A stretch of DNA of 64,000 nt. It comes from Campylorhamphus procurvoides. Lineage: Eukaryota; Chordata; Aves; Passeriformes; Dendrocolaptidae. Under the pieces are notes generated by a model. The model was not told the origin of the DNA, ran no database searches, and was given only the letters and a program-made list of their open reading frames with translations. The stretch is from positions 2,823 to 66,822 of the forward strand of contig WBMV01007393.1 of NCBI GenBank assembly GCA_013396655.1, read 5' to 3'. The position numbers were made by a program, and so were the translations under genes. Each line of letters begins with the position of its first letter. Positions within the stretch are counted from its first letter, which is position 1. This document shows positions 50,170 to 60,699 of this stretch, piece after piece.

Positions 50170-53100
50170 CTACACACACATACACACACAAACGAATTTA
50201 AGTACATAAGGTCTGTAGTTTCCACTGAATATAATCTTACCTTGTGAGCATCTCGTTCTCAAATGTGCTTTTCTGCTACTTTTTTTTTCTCATTCTCACT
50301 CCTCTCCTATTGCCTGTTCTTCTCGAGATTTCTCTGTGCTTTTGTTTACAAGCCTGGTCTCTCAAGGCTCCTACAGTCATTTCTGATAAGAACTGGATGT
50401 AGCTCTGACTTGCTCCCTGAACTAGCTGATCTCCTTTCTGGTCACAAACTGAGACTGGCCTTTTCACATAGATAGTTGTCTACTGCCTTTTGATATGCAA
50501 GCTCTGAGTAAAGAGGTCATAAGGCCCTCAGGAACTTGTGGTCCTCTGGCTGCCTTTTCAGTATTTGCTCATTATCACCAAACTGCTCCTGGCAGAAAAT
50601 TCACATCACACCACAAAAACTCACTTAGGAAACTAGAGAAATTACTAAGAAGTACTTGATCAAATATTCTTAATGATTTACTCTACAGTGCCTGCTAGCT
50701 AATCTCTTTGGTCCGTTCACTGGGCACTGACTACCCTTACTCCTGCTGAGGGGGTTGAGAGCTCAGGCTGTACAAGAGCCTGTGGGTGTGTGCCGTGGCT
50801 GCTGCTGGCATGTGGTGCAGGCTGACCTGCAGTGATGGCAGGAGCTCTTGTTGTGACTGCCTGGCCTGAAGTTCACTATAGCATGAGACACAATCCTGTT
50901 CTTTCCTCCTACTTTTCTGCCTGCCCATGGGATCTCATTAAGTGAGAAATAAAAATAAAAACCCTATGCCAAGCACAGCAGTGGAGGCCAAACTCTGGAA
51001 CTGCACTGAAGACCTTTGGGCACGCTGTGAAAGAGTCATGCTCCATGCCCAGCAAAGATGGTACCCGTTAAACAGGGAAAATTTTACCTCCACAGTCAAC
51101 AACAATATACTGGATCCCAGGGGAGTCTTCAAACTTCTTCTTGTCACTGCTGTCTGCCATAAACCCTTCCTGTGGAAGCTGTTTGCACCACAGTGATGCA
51201 GCCTCTGGCTCCAAGGCAATGACCAGATTCTCAGAGAGCATGTCAGAGATAATTCCTGCCTAAAATTACCAAAGAGAGAAGGAGTCAGCTCAAGGAAAGG
51301 TTCTGAGATGACTGCAGCATGAACACCACCCACTAGGGAGACTGTTCTCACATGGAGCCCATGCAGGGCAGTGGCTCTTGCACCACTGATCTCTGTGGGG
51401 CTCATTTCTACAAGGTGGTGGGGGAAAAGGGCACAGCTGTTGTTACTGCAGTTTGGGACATCCTCTCCCCTACCACCCTCACTCAGTGTGGAAGATTTCT
51501 CTCCCTGGTGGACTGAAATTTGAAATACAGGTTGTTTGCATGTTGAGGAGTTCCTTTGCCTCAATGGTCAAAGAAATCTCCGAAGATAATTTGAGGAAGT
51601 GGAATAAACCCTATTTTTACCTCTTTTGCTGCCAGACGCATGAACTGCTTGGCAGCAGAGCTCCAGATGGCCGGGACGGTTATGACCCAGGTGATCTCCT
51701 CCTGGTCACAGACGGTTTGGAAAGAGGCCTCTTGAATGGTGTTCAGGGCATGTTGCTTCAGGTAGCACAGGCTTTTGGAAAAGACTGTCAGGGCGGGAAG
51801 CATCTTTCCATTGGTGGCTTTCAGCTCCATGCCAGTTGTGATATTCTACAAAAAAAGTCTCAGAGTCACACACTGCAGTCTCTGTACAAGACCTGTCCCC
51901 TTCACACTGAGCACTGCACAACTTATGGCACGGAAAGAGATTGTCTCCAAACCTGAGTGAACTCCCAGCACTGGCTTCAGTATTGTGGCTAACTACAGTC
52001 TAATTGGCACAGGTCAGCTACCAAACACGCCTCTGATTCAGTAGGCGAATTAACGATGTGGTCAGCTGTTTCTCCTAGGCCAAATTTTGTAAAGATCCTG
52101 TAGATTCTCCTGAAGAGCCAGTGGGGAGTTAATTCTGTAATGAAACTTCCCTTAACCATTTGCTCCTCAGATGCAGAGAAACGGTTTTAAATTAAAACCT
52201 CTGAAAGAGAGCAAGAACCCACCCCTCCAGAGGTGACATTGTGACAGCCCACTTATTCCTAGCTTTCCTGCAGAGGACACGAGATTTTATCTGGGACTGG
52301 CCCTGTGCTCTGGTTTATTCTACACTCTGAGAGGCCCTGTGGGACCCCAAAGCACAGACAGGAGGGCCATAGGGGAGCCTGATGTGTGACTGAGCAAGCA
52401 AAACCAGATAAAGCTGTGAACTATTCTGAACTAGCACAGAGCCTTCTGAGGGAAATGATAACCACTACATGCTTGAGGAACAGCTGCCCACCCTTAAACT
52501 GGCTTCAGCACAACATTTCAGGGAGAGAGAGATAAGCTAGGAGATGAGCTCTTCAGGCTGCCCACTTCCTTTGACTTATAGAAAACTTCACTTGAAGGAA
52601 ACTGCACTCATTTTGTGTTCCTCCCTGAGGGCTGAGGCAGGGAGCCCCAGAGAGAGGGTATTTTCTCTGCCAAGCTCTGGAACAGGGCAGCAATTTGTGA
52701 GGAACTTGTTCCCTCTCAGTGGAACCACCAGGGCTGCAGGTGGATGCCTGAGGGGGGGTGTGACCCCGTGATGTGCCTGTGATGGAGCAGGTTTGCTGGC
52801 AGGACTCGTGAGCTCACAGGAGACCTATGCTGGAGCAGTTCGTGAAGAACTGCAGCCTGTGGAAGGCCCCATGTTGTGTACCAAAAGGGACTGCTGTGGT
52901 TCCACCCCAGCTGGCAGCCAAGCCCCACCAGCAGTATCAAGGAGACAACCAGAAGGGTAAAAGCCAGAAAACACATGGGTTGAGATAAAGACAGTTTAAC
53001 AGGGAAAGTAAAAACCACGCACACAAGCAAAAGATAAAAAAGAATTCATTCACTGCTTCCCCCAGACAGGAAGGTGTTGAGCCATTCCCAGGAGAGCAGG

Positions 53101-53994
53101 GCCCCATCAACATAACAGTTAGTTGGGAAGACAAACACCATCACTCCAAACATCCCCTCTTTCCTTCTTCTTCCCCCCACTTTATATACTGAGCATGATG
53201 TCGTATGGTCTGGAATATCCCCTTTATCAGCTGGGATCACCTGTCCCAGCTGTGTCTCCTCCCAACCTCCCATGCACCCCCAGCTTCCTTTCCAGTGTGG
53301 CAATACCAAAAGCAGAAAAGGCCTTGGCTCTGTGTAAGCCCTACTCAACAATAACAAGAACATGTGTATTTTATCAACCCTGTGTTCAGCACAAATCCAA
53401 AGCACAGCCCCAGAACAGCCACAGTCAAGAAAGTTAACTACCCCAGCCAAAACCAGCACACATGTATTTGGCTTCACCCAGGTATGCAGTCAGATTTGAT
53501 TGTCTTTAGACAACTGAAAAACATCAATTAGCTTTCGGCTAATTGAAAAAATAAACAATTTCTTCTTCAGTTCACAAAAAAATACTCTTTGATTTATGTT
53601 CATTCATCCTCATCAGCCAGATTTACTCAGCCATCTTCATCAGTTCTCTAATACCCACCCCTCAAATAAATGAATAGCTCTGGCTCCCATTAGCAGTAAC
53701 CATTCCACCTACTGTGTTGTACAGCTTCATCTTGAAGTTCTGGAAGAAGTACCAGCTGTCAGCTTTGCTGGAGGGCAGGCTCTTGTACTTCATCACAGCA
53801 TCATAGCCAAAATTCTTGAACTCCTGCTGCGGGTTGAACAAGATGCACGTGGGTGTCTTTGGGGTCTTGAACCCATGCTCCATTCCCCAGTACACCTGGC
53901 GGATTTGGTCTGTACCTGAAGCAAGGGAAAAACAGTATCCACTGTAGGATGTGCCAAAATCTATAGCCACGACAAAGACTGGCTTGCTGGCCAT
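49137..53994 (-). CDS. HSPA12-family Hsp70-like ATPase, with a frameshift in the last exon
   Basis: Distant Hsp70 relative of the HSPA12A/B type, an actin/Hsp70-fold ATPase; substrates of this family are poorly known. Exons on the minus strand are 53713-53994, 51621-51845, 51088-51259 and 49137-50169, all GT-AG and in phase. Motifs are phosphate-1 VAIDFGTSYSGY near the N terminus, KNFGYDAVMKY, ITWVITVPAIWSSAAKQFMR, ALEPEAASLWC, phosphate-2 IVVDCGGGTVDITVHEI, ATGGGWGG, ISQFFKKAEGAEWCDGVIMI, the adenosine motif YLLLVGGFASS, and the end VLIDFLVA. The length of about 570 residues is near the family's ~680. Exon lengths sum to 1712 bases, which is not a multiple of three: homology passes from one frame to another near 49890-49900. 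This is either a recent inactivation or a one-base sequence error. HSPA12A and HSPA12B themselves seem less likely than an avian paralogue. Confidence 0.85.
51088..51259 (-). CDS. HSPA12-like exon 3
   Basis: It encodes AGIISDMLSENLVIALEPEA through GIQYIVVDCG and ends one base into a Gly codon. Compared with HSPA12A, the segment between EPEAAS and IVVD is shorter. Acceptor TTTTAG, donor GTAAAA. Confidence 0.88.
51621..51845 (-). CDS. HSPA12-like exon 2
   Basis: 75 codons in phase 0, from NITTGMELKATNGK to KQFMRLAAKE. It contains the hallmark WVITVPAIW of the family. Acceptor TTTTTGTAG, donor GTAAAA. Confidence 0.9.
52725..52890 (+). mobile_element. Fragment of an avian ERV (3' internal region), plus orientation
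   Basis: GGGCTGCAGGTGGATGCC, GTTTGCTGGCAGGACTCGTG, CTGGAGCAGTTCGTGAAG and GAACTGCAGCCTGTGGAAGG resemble the degenerate repeated segment found near the 3' end of avian ERVL-type elements. It has no intact coding frame. The assignment rests on my memory of such repeats. Confidence 0.55.
52895..53460 (-). mobile_element. Solo LTR of an avian endogenous retrovirus, minus orientation
   Basis: A 566 bp unit which, on the minus strand, begins TGTGCTGGTTTTGGCTGG and ends with CCACA, the TG...CA ends of an LTR. It includes CAGCACAAATCC, AAAAGGCCTTGGCTCTGTG, a TATATA box in CAGTATATAAAGTG on the minus strand, and the reverse of GGTTGAGATAAAGACAGTTT. It matches an LTR common in bird genomes. I found no obvious direct repeat flanking it and no retroviral genes next to it in the same orientation. 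Confidence 0.85.
53713..53994 (-). CDS. HSPA12-like exon 1
   Basis: 94 codons from ATG at 53994 in a good context (GTGGCCATGG). It encodes MASKPVFVVAIDFGTSYSGY to FQNFKMKLYNT and the first nucleotide-binding motif. The donor is ACA|GTAGGT; reading through it soon meets a stop at 53662. Confidence 0.88.
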
Positions 53995-54311
53995 GGCCAC
54001 CTGCAGTGCAGATGGGTGCAGCTCTGGGGGCTAGAGAGGAGTGAGCAGTTGGGACTGGGATGAAACTGAAACCACTGATATTTTTGGGTGAATGCACGCT
54101 CCCACTGATTTTATTGGCTGGAGAGAGCTGTGATGCCAGACACAGTGTAAAGAAATGGTGCCTTTTCCTGTGAAGAGGCAGATCTGGCTTCTATTTTTTG
54201 GAGCAAAGTCCCTTTGTAATTTGGCCAGGAAACTGATTCACTTCCAGCAACACGGGCAGTCCCTGGTGTTGCCCGTTCACTCCAACAAACACCTGCTGCT
54301 GCTGTAAAGGC
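53995..54311. promoter_or_regulatory. Divergent promoter between the HSPA12-like and Mieap-like genes
   Basis: Only 317 bases separate the two start codons. The interval holds an inverted CCAAT box (ATTGGCT, 54113-54119) and an ISRE-like GAAACTGAAACC (54062-54073), but no clear TATA box. Shared regulation is inferred from the arrangement. Confidence 0.55.
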
Positions 54312-54409
54312 ATGGATATACCCAACTTTTCCAGCTACAGCGGAACAGAGGAGTTGGAAGGACAGTATAAGGACACTGATCCCAGAAAGGTGACTGCACA
54401 AGGCAGCAG
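54312..54409 (+). CDS. Mieap-like exon 1
   Basis: 32 codons from ATG, MDIPNFSSYSGTEELEGQYK and on to TAQGS, then AG before a strong donor GTATGT. It was chosen because its phase fits exon 2 and the summed CDS is a multiple of three. Confidence 0.6.
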
Positions 54410-57400
54410 GTATGTTACACAGGAGATGGCTCATGATAAACTTACTACATTTAACCTTAGGAGATCTGAATATTCTGCAAAGTTCCTTGGGGGGGCTTGC
54501 AGTGAAAGACTGCAAACATTTCCTGACTGTGAAATATTTCAGTAAAAGCTTTGTTTGTTTTCTTCTTCTTAATCTTCCTGTCTGTCACAGGGATGGTTAC
54601 TTTCCACAAGTTCAGCTCAAGTTCAGCTCCAGAGTGCGAGGCAGATCATAAATGAGTGTAAGAGGAAGAGAAATTGGAAAGATCAGTATAAATAGTGTAA
54701 CCACATAGGGGCGGGGGCAGGAAAGGGAGTCAGACTGAGCTCATTAATTTTGCAGGAAAGGCTGACTGAAATTCAAATTTTATACTGGATTGTTGAGCTT
54801 GACGAATAAAAAAAATGTCTTTAGTGAAAGACTGGAAATGAAATTATTTAACTAGAAAGGAATCCATTCAAGTAAACAGAAGCAAAATGTGCTTATGTGG
54901 GAGAGGGGCGATGATGAGAGAGAGGAGCAGGAAAGTCCCTTGCATTAGCTATGCAGGCTTGTATTGGCATGAACCGATGGTAAAGCCTTATGCTTAGGCT
55001 TTCTCTGACATCTGGTTGCAGGGAGGAGCTTGCTCTCTGCTCCATCTGTATCCAAGCTGCAGGAGCACCTTAATCTGGGGCTATCTCTGCAATAATAGTT
55101 GATATTTGGGATCCTCATTAGGAAACAAGACAGAGAACAGCTGTAGAAATAAAAAATCACCTTGAGAACACAGAACTTTGTACTCCTCTATTAAAAAACC
55201 CACAAACCTGTACATTGCAAAGTTGGTTTTGGTCATCTGCATTTGCTGTTGCCCACACTCTGCAGGTCGGGGTTCACTTTCTTTTTCAGGAGCTCTTTCT
55301 GTATCTTGCCCACCTCATCCAGGCCTAATGATTACTCAAACCCTCCTGTCTTTGGCAAACCCCAGCCAGTGGAGTGCGCTAAGCTGTATCAGGCATTATG
55401 TGGGGGAGTGCTAGCTCACTTGTGCCAATTCTGTATCCCAGTGTGCCTGGGAGCCTTTGTCCTGTCTCTGATCTGTTTGCTAGCATGGATGTAGTCGTGA
55501 TGCCTCTGCTCACAGGACTGTCTATTATAAGGTACTTGTTTTGACTATGTGTTCTTTTCCCCCTTCATTTTAAGAATTCTCTTTTCTTTTTTCCTCAGAT
55601 ACGTATTTGACAACTCGTGGCCACCACCAGCCAATGGAAACCAGACTGCAACCCTGGAGGCCGTTGGTCACAGACCAAAGGAAGAAAGGATAACAAAGGT
55701 GGAAAATGAAATAATGTGAGTCCAGCAATGACAGTGTTTAGCATGGCCCCTGACAACCAACTGCACACCAGGGCAGGTTGGACAGAAGATTACAAACAAG
55801 GGCTCTAGGTTAGCAACAAATTTTGTCCAGTCTATACTGGGAACCCAGAGCCAGTTTACAGAAGCTGTCTGATCTGCACTACGTAACATGCAGATCTTAC
55901 ACTTTGGGAGTATTTTATTTGCAATACTATTGTTGACTAACAGAATCACAAACCACCCAACTGGCAAAGAGTAGCCTTGAGAAGTTTTTGCCTATAAATT
56001 TCTTTTTCCCTATGGGCTGATCAGAAATTGGAAGGAGGAAGTTTAGCTTGTGCATTTTGTAAGACTTAAATGCATACTTGCCTACTGACTGTAATGTGTT
56101 TTATTATTTCTTTCTTCTCCTAATGCATGGATGGACAATGAGAACAGACCTTGGTCTCACTCTGTTAATACTGAACCACTGCTTCTGAAGAGTCACAACA
56201 GGTAATGTGATTCTTTCTATTAAGGATTTATATTAGAGAGGAAAATCAATGATCCTCACAACTACACCTCCATTTCTTCTGAGGTAAATTGATTTGAGCA
56301 TAAATCCTGGGTGGGGGCTTTCAGGGGAGGTTGTTTATCTCCCCCAGAGTTTCTTCTGGATGCTCTGTGCTTCTCCACCTCACAGCTTTTCTTCTGGAAT
56401 TCAGAGAGGGACAAGTCCATTCTTGTGACAGTGTCCAAGTGTCCAAGTATAAGTATCTCACAATAGAAATCTGTTTCAGAGCCTTTCCTGGAGCAGCTGC
56501 CAGAAAAGAACTTCAGGAGAAAGAGGAAAACGAGAAGCTGAAAAAGAGGATCAAAATTCTAGAGGCGAGGTAAGGTGTTTATTCATATTTTGGATGTACT
56601 GTGTGTTTCTACATGGAAAAACCACATGCTTCTTTCAGTCCTTAGGAACTCTGTTTCTGACCAGACAGCCTGCACAGCTCCCCAGACTTCCAACCTGCCA
56701 ACATCTCTTTTTAACTGACTTCAGGAAGATGGCTTGAGTTGTTCTGCAAAGGGAAGAAGAGATTCCCAGAGTGAACATGTTAACAAAATAAACCAGTCTG
56801 CAATGACATAATCAAAATGCCACTCTGATCCACTGTGATCGTACAAAATCAAGTTGAGAATGCACTATTTCCCACACGAAAGCTGTTTGCCAGCTACACA
56901 ACATAGTCAAGAAGTGCATTGTAGAAAACATGGGATTCATGAAATAGATTCATAACATAAAACAGTTACACCTATTCATTGTTTCATCTTGTCTTAGCTA
57001 AATCTTTTTAATGTCCTTTTTGCCCTAGAAATGCAGAGCTCTTGTCTAAAGCAATGGCCAAGCACAAGGACTCTGAGGACATGAATGACCCTTCACGTTT
57101 GTCTGCTGTGCTGCAAAGGTATGAGATGCTCCGGATACAAGAATGGGAGAAAGTCAGGACCTCCACACCCCATGGCTGGACATATGAACAAGGTTGTTGC
57201 ATAATTAAGGTTTGTTCTTGTCCATTTTCTCAGTCTGATTCTTATCAGGTCAATATGGTGCAGCCAGTAGAGTAGCTTTTGAGTATTACTATTTCTGTAC
57301 AAGACAGGCTTGGGGCCTAGGTTTGGGTCTCTGACTTTCCAGCCCAACAGGGCCTGTGGAATGCTGTAGAGAACAAAGTGACAGTGTCCTGCTTCCTTCT

Positions 57401-59920
57401 GCTTTTGAGGAGGGCACATTCAAGTAGTGCCAGTCCCTTACCTCACCCATGTTAAGCACAAGTGGGAAACCAGTCCAGTTTCCTTATGGTTAATGCTTGA
57501 ACTACTAGCTGGAAGATCTCATTTTGATGTCTGACTCACTGCTCTGATTCTTGGGGGATATGACAGAAAATACCAAAATGATACACCTTAAAGGTCAAGA
57601 CTGAGATGAGGCCATTATTAGTGCTGACAGTGACAATAAGGCCCCAAAGATGCTGAAGAATGGACTTCAATACGCAAGCAGCCTGATAAAACAGTTTGCC
57701 TTACTGTATTATTAGGTATTGAAGATATATTTCAATCAATTAGCAGGCTTAGGATTTCCTCTAATGCAGATGTGTTTTCAGCACTTGCTTTCCAGACCAG
57801 GCCTCTCATTTCACTGTGATTGCTACTGTAATCAGCCGATGGTTTTTGCACTGCAGAAGCTGTTTGATGCTTGTGAGGAAGATATACAGAATAGAACAGC
57901 TTTCATATTTGAAGTTCTTGGCATTTCACCTTGGAATCACGCTATGACCAACAGCAAACAGGTATTTTGTGTTTCTTTTTATGTGAAATTGGACCTAAGC
58001 AGTGGAGTGAAAGGCCCATCTCCATCTGCCATTCATTTAGAACTTCGCTTCTGCTAAAAGCACTGCTCAAAATCGACAATGACACTGGGGATAACTTATG
58101 AGCTGAGAGGGATGGGGGGTGTAGAAAGCTAAGCTCCAGCAACCCTAAGTATGAGATCAGTACTGGATAAAACAGGTCTTTCCTGCTAAGAGGTAAGTTA
58201 CTCTTATAAGAAGCAGGGAGTTGGACTTGATGATCCTTGTGGGACCATTCCAACTTGAGATATTATATGATTCTGTGTCCCATGATACACAGCTGGCTGA
58301 GGCACATGTATGAGTGCAGAAAGCATTTTCCAGCCCTATGTTGCTTTTATGGGACCTTCCTCCAAAGCTTGCAATGAGTGACTTCACTGCTGACTGACAC
58401 AATCTGAGAAATAAAAATTCCCACTGTTTGCCATAATACATGATAACAGGCTGCTTTGTGCTGCGGTTGTTTTGTAGGGGATCATGCAAGAAATAAGGAA
58501 TCTCTTTGGGCAACCATATTACCAAAACCACTCAGAGGTCTACAAGGAAATTGTTAGGGTGAGTAAAGATACAGCCCAGGAACAGAGGCAGAGATTCAAC
58601 TTTCTGTGCAGCTTATTTTAAAAATAATGGGAGGTTTCCCTTCTACTTGAGGTTATTTTGTACTCGTGGCAAGGTCCTTCCTGCCCAAATACTCCCAAAA
58701 TATTCTCACAGGCATGCATAAATGTACACATAACTTTGTAAGTGAGGCACAGGAGAACAGGTAGGACAGTGCCCTTACTAACAAAGGTACAGTCCTACTA
58801 GACCCATGCAAGGTGCCCAGAGCAGGGTCAGTGGTGGAGATCAGGGTCACATACCCGTGATCACCAGGCAAACTCACAGAGACCAGGCAGGTCAAAACCA
58901 AGCTGCAAAATGGGTCTGTGGGTCAGACAGGGTGAGCAAGGCTGGGCACAGGCATCCCAACACTGCAGCTCGGGCAGCATCCAGCCACCACTGAGCTCCT
59001 GGGCCAAGTGGTGGTGGGTCTGTGGATGAAGATGAGCCTTCACATAACTCCTTCTTACGCCACCCTTTCTGCCAGCTTGCCTGTTCGCAGGAGTAGAATC
59101 CAAGATTATATGGCTATGCTATATCAGAGCTGACTCTGAACACAAGCAGCAAAACCCCTGGGGAGGCAGGGGAAAGCTTGAAGATGCTCTTCATGTGCGC
59201 AGAGACCTGATACTTGCTATCCAAATGGACTATTGTCTAGTGGTTTGATGTTTTGGGTTTTTTAATGGAAAATATATGACATGTATATCACATACATATG
59301 AAACTTCCAGAGAAGAGCTTCATCCTTTTGCAGCTTGCTAGGCCTTTCCAAAAGCTTGACCTTATCAAGCTTCTTGCAGATCTCTCTGTGAGAAAATAGA
59401 GACAGTTGCCGGATGCTGGAACAATCCAGAAGTCAGGACTTAGTAAAGAAAAGAGCCTTTAAAGTGATCCTGGGACCCCTGCATATCCCAGTCAAACAGT
59501 ACTGTCAGACAAATGAAGTTCTTGTGTGCTTACTTCATGAGGAGCAGCTGCACAGAATGAGAACAGGGAGGCAATGTAACATTACATCACCATAACATTA
59601 CAAAGCTTTGAAAACTGTTCTCATTTGATTTTCAGAAAGCTGACATCCCCACAGAAACTGACATTCAAAGACAGTTCCTACTGCAGTGCTGCCAGATTTA
59701 TTGTTTGCTGCTTCTTCAGGACCCACCAGTTAAAGCTGAGTGGAACATACAGGGAAGATCAACACAGGATTTAGAGCATGTAGGCAAGAAAGATGAGGTG
59801 TACTGGGAAAAAGTAGTATCTCTGTGGCCTATAATGAAAAGTGGGGGGAAAACCATCATGAAAGGTGTAGTCTGCGATGAAAGTGGGGCGACTTCAGAGT
59901 TAGGCTACTCACTTATATAG
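54312..59920 (+). CDS. Mieap (SPATA18)-like C-terminal domain protein
   Basis: Eight exons: 54312-54409, 55599-55715, 56148-56201, 56480-56569, 57029-57209, 57857-57961, 58478-58558 and 59636-59920. They sum to 1011 bases, i.e. 336 residues and a stop, with every junction GT-AG and in phase. The N-terminal third is low in recognisable features (MDIPNFSSYSGTEELEGQYK). A short Lys/Glu coiled coil follows (KELQEKEENEKLKKRIKILE). The rest resembles the C-terminal domain of mitochondria-eating protein, with AFIFEVLGISPW, YCLLLLQDPPVKAEW and VYWEKVVSLWPIMKSGGKTI followed by MKGVV, comparable to the DPP and WP...GG...KGVV positions of that domain. SPATA18 acts in mitochondrial quality control; whether this shorter relative does so is unknown. 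The family call is from memory of the pattern, and exon 1 and exon 3 are the least certain. Confidence 0.7.
54687..54720 (+). promoter_or_regulatory. TATA-like box and GC box in Mieap-like intron 1
   Basis: TATAAATA at 54687-54694 is followed by GGGGCGGGGGC near 54709-54719. It could be an internal promoter, but no transcript evidence is available from sequence. Confidence 0.25.
55599..55715 (+). CDS. Mieap-like exon 2
   Basis: It encodes YVFDNSWPPPANGNQTATLE through TKVENEI. It has a long pyrimidine-rich acceptor (TTTTTTCCTCAG) and donor GTGAGT. Confidence 0.7.
56148..56201 (+). CDS. Mieap-like exon 3
   Basis: A 54-base exon, PWSHSVNTEPLLLKSHN plus split codons. The nearby AG six bases upstream would give an early stop, so the acceptor GAACAG is preferred although it is weak. 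Confidence 0.5.
56480..56569 (+). CDS. Mieap-like exon 4 (coiled coil)
   Basis: 30 codons AFPGAAARKELQEKEENEKL through KRIKILEA, with a heptad-like Leu/Ile spacing. Acceptor GTTTCAG, donor GTAAGG. Confidence 0.8.
57029..57209 (+). CDS. Mieap-like exon 5
   Basis: NAELLSKAMAKHKDSEDMND, then PSRLSAVLQRYEMLRIQEWE and onward to GCCIIK. Acceptor TGCCCTAG, donor GTTTGT. Confidence 0.8.
57857..57961 (+). CDS. Mieap-like exon 6
   Basis: 35 codons in phase 0, KLFDACEEDIQNRTAFIFEV then LGISPWNHAMTNSKQ. It is the first part of the Mieap-like domain. Acceptor CTGCAG, donor GTATTT. Confidence 0.8.
58214..58277 (+). mobile_element. CR1 3'-tail fragment in Mieap-like intron 6
   Basis: GGAGTTGGACTTGATGATCC, TGGGACCATTCCAACTTG and ATATGATTCTGTG are the forward CR1 3' end with its terminal ATTCTGTG-type repeat. 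Confidence 0.8.
58478..58558 (+). CDS. Mieap-like exon 7
   Basis: 27 codons in phase 0, GIMQEIRNLFGQPYYQNHSE then VYKEIVR. Acceptor TTTTGTAG, donor GTGAGT. Confidence 0.8.
58559..59635 (+). other. Mieap-like intron 7
   Basis: A 1.1 kb intron; frames on both strands at 58650-59100 have no recognised domain. Confidence 0.65.
59636..59920 (+). CDS. Mieap-like terminal exon 8
   Basis: 94 codons plus TAG: KADIPTETDIQRQFLLQCCQ, IYCLLLLQDPPVKAEWNIQ and WEKVVSLWPIMKSGGKTIMK followed by GVVCDESGATSELGYSLI. This exon carries the residues that most resemble the end of the Mieap C-terminal domain. Confidence 0.8.
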   Translation, partial: KADIPTETDIQRQFLLQCCQIYCLLLLQDPPVKAEWNIQGRSTQDLEHVGKKDEVYWEKVVSLWPIMKSGGKTIMKGVVCDESGATSELGYSLI

Positions 59921-60526
59921 CCATATGAAGATGAAACAGCTGCTATGCAATAAGATACTTTTCTTTCTCCCATGAACTACCTGCTTTTCAGAGCTAGCAA
60001 GTTAGACAACCCCAGCTTGGGAGTCCTGGGATAAATAATTATTAACCAACATGTATTAAAAATTGAAGACATTTCCCTCAGCAGCATGCCTGCATTTCAT
60101 GTAACATTTCCTTGCTGTTTCCAAACAGCATTTGTGTGGAAAGAGGATTGTATTTCTAGCCTGCCTTACCTGCTCTTCACTAATGCTTGTGACATTGTCA
60201 GGTAACAGGGGCACTTTCAACCATCCTGTGGAGGCACTTGCATGTAGTAGGACCAATGCTTTGCAGGACCCCCAACAGCAGTGCTATCCCTGACCTCCCA
60301 TGTGCTACAGCAGGTGGGAAAACTGCAGGCTCATGTTTCCTGCTAATAAATAAGCAGCAAGGATGAAGATCACTCCCATAGCCCTTAAGCTACACACCTG
60401 CTACAACTCTTGACCAAAGAGCTTTAAATGTTGCATTTCATGGCATAAGGGGGATGCAATGAGGCAGATGCATGTTTATATGATTTTGTATGAGAGAATA
60501 TTCTATGTGCAACTTGAGAATTACCA

Positions 60527-60532
60527 AATAAA
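60527..60532 (+). terminator. Probable poly(A) signal of the Mieap-like gene
   Basis: AATAAA in ACCAAATAAAAAAGAC, about 600 bases after the stop. Another AATAAA at about 60344 is an alternative. Confidence 0.4.
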
Positions 60533-60699
60533 AAAGACTTCAAATCCTGCTGTGTGCCTGCCGAGTCCTTTTCTCCAGTTCTTCTTTCTAGTCCAGCAGT
60601 TTCCTTGGCTGCACAAACTCCCTGTGATTTTCTATGCAGGCACACAAAAAGAATGGCAAATTTTAGGGCAGCTCCCTGCAAGCAAATTGCTCTGGTTCT

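Larger units (their letters stand above)
51846..53712 (-). other. HSPA12-like intron 1
   Basis: A 1.9 kb intron carrying an avian ERV fragment and an LTR (listed separately). Nothing else was recognised. Confidence 0.7.

Noticed and set aside
53046..53477. 143-codon minus-strand frame
   Set aside because: It lies inside the ERV LTR and is not a gene.
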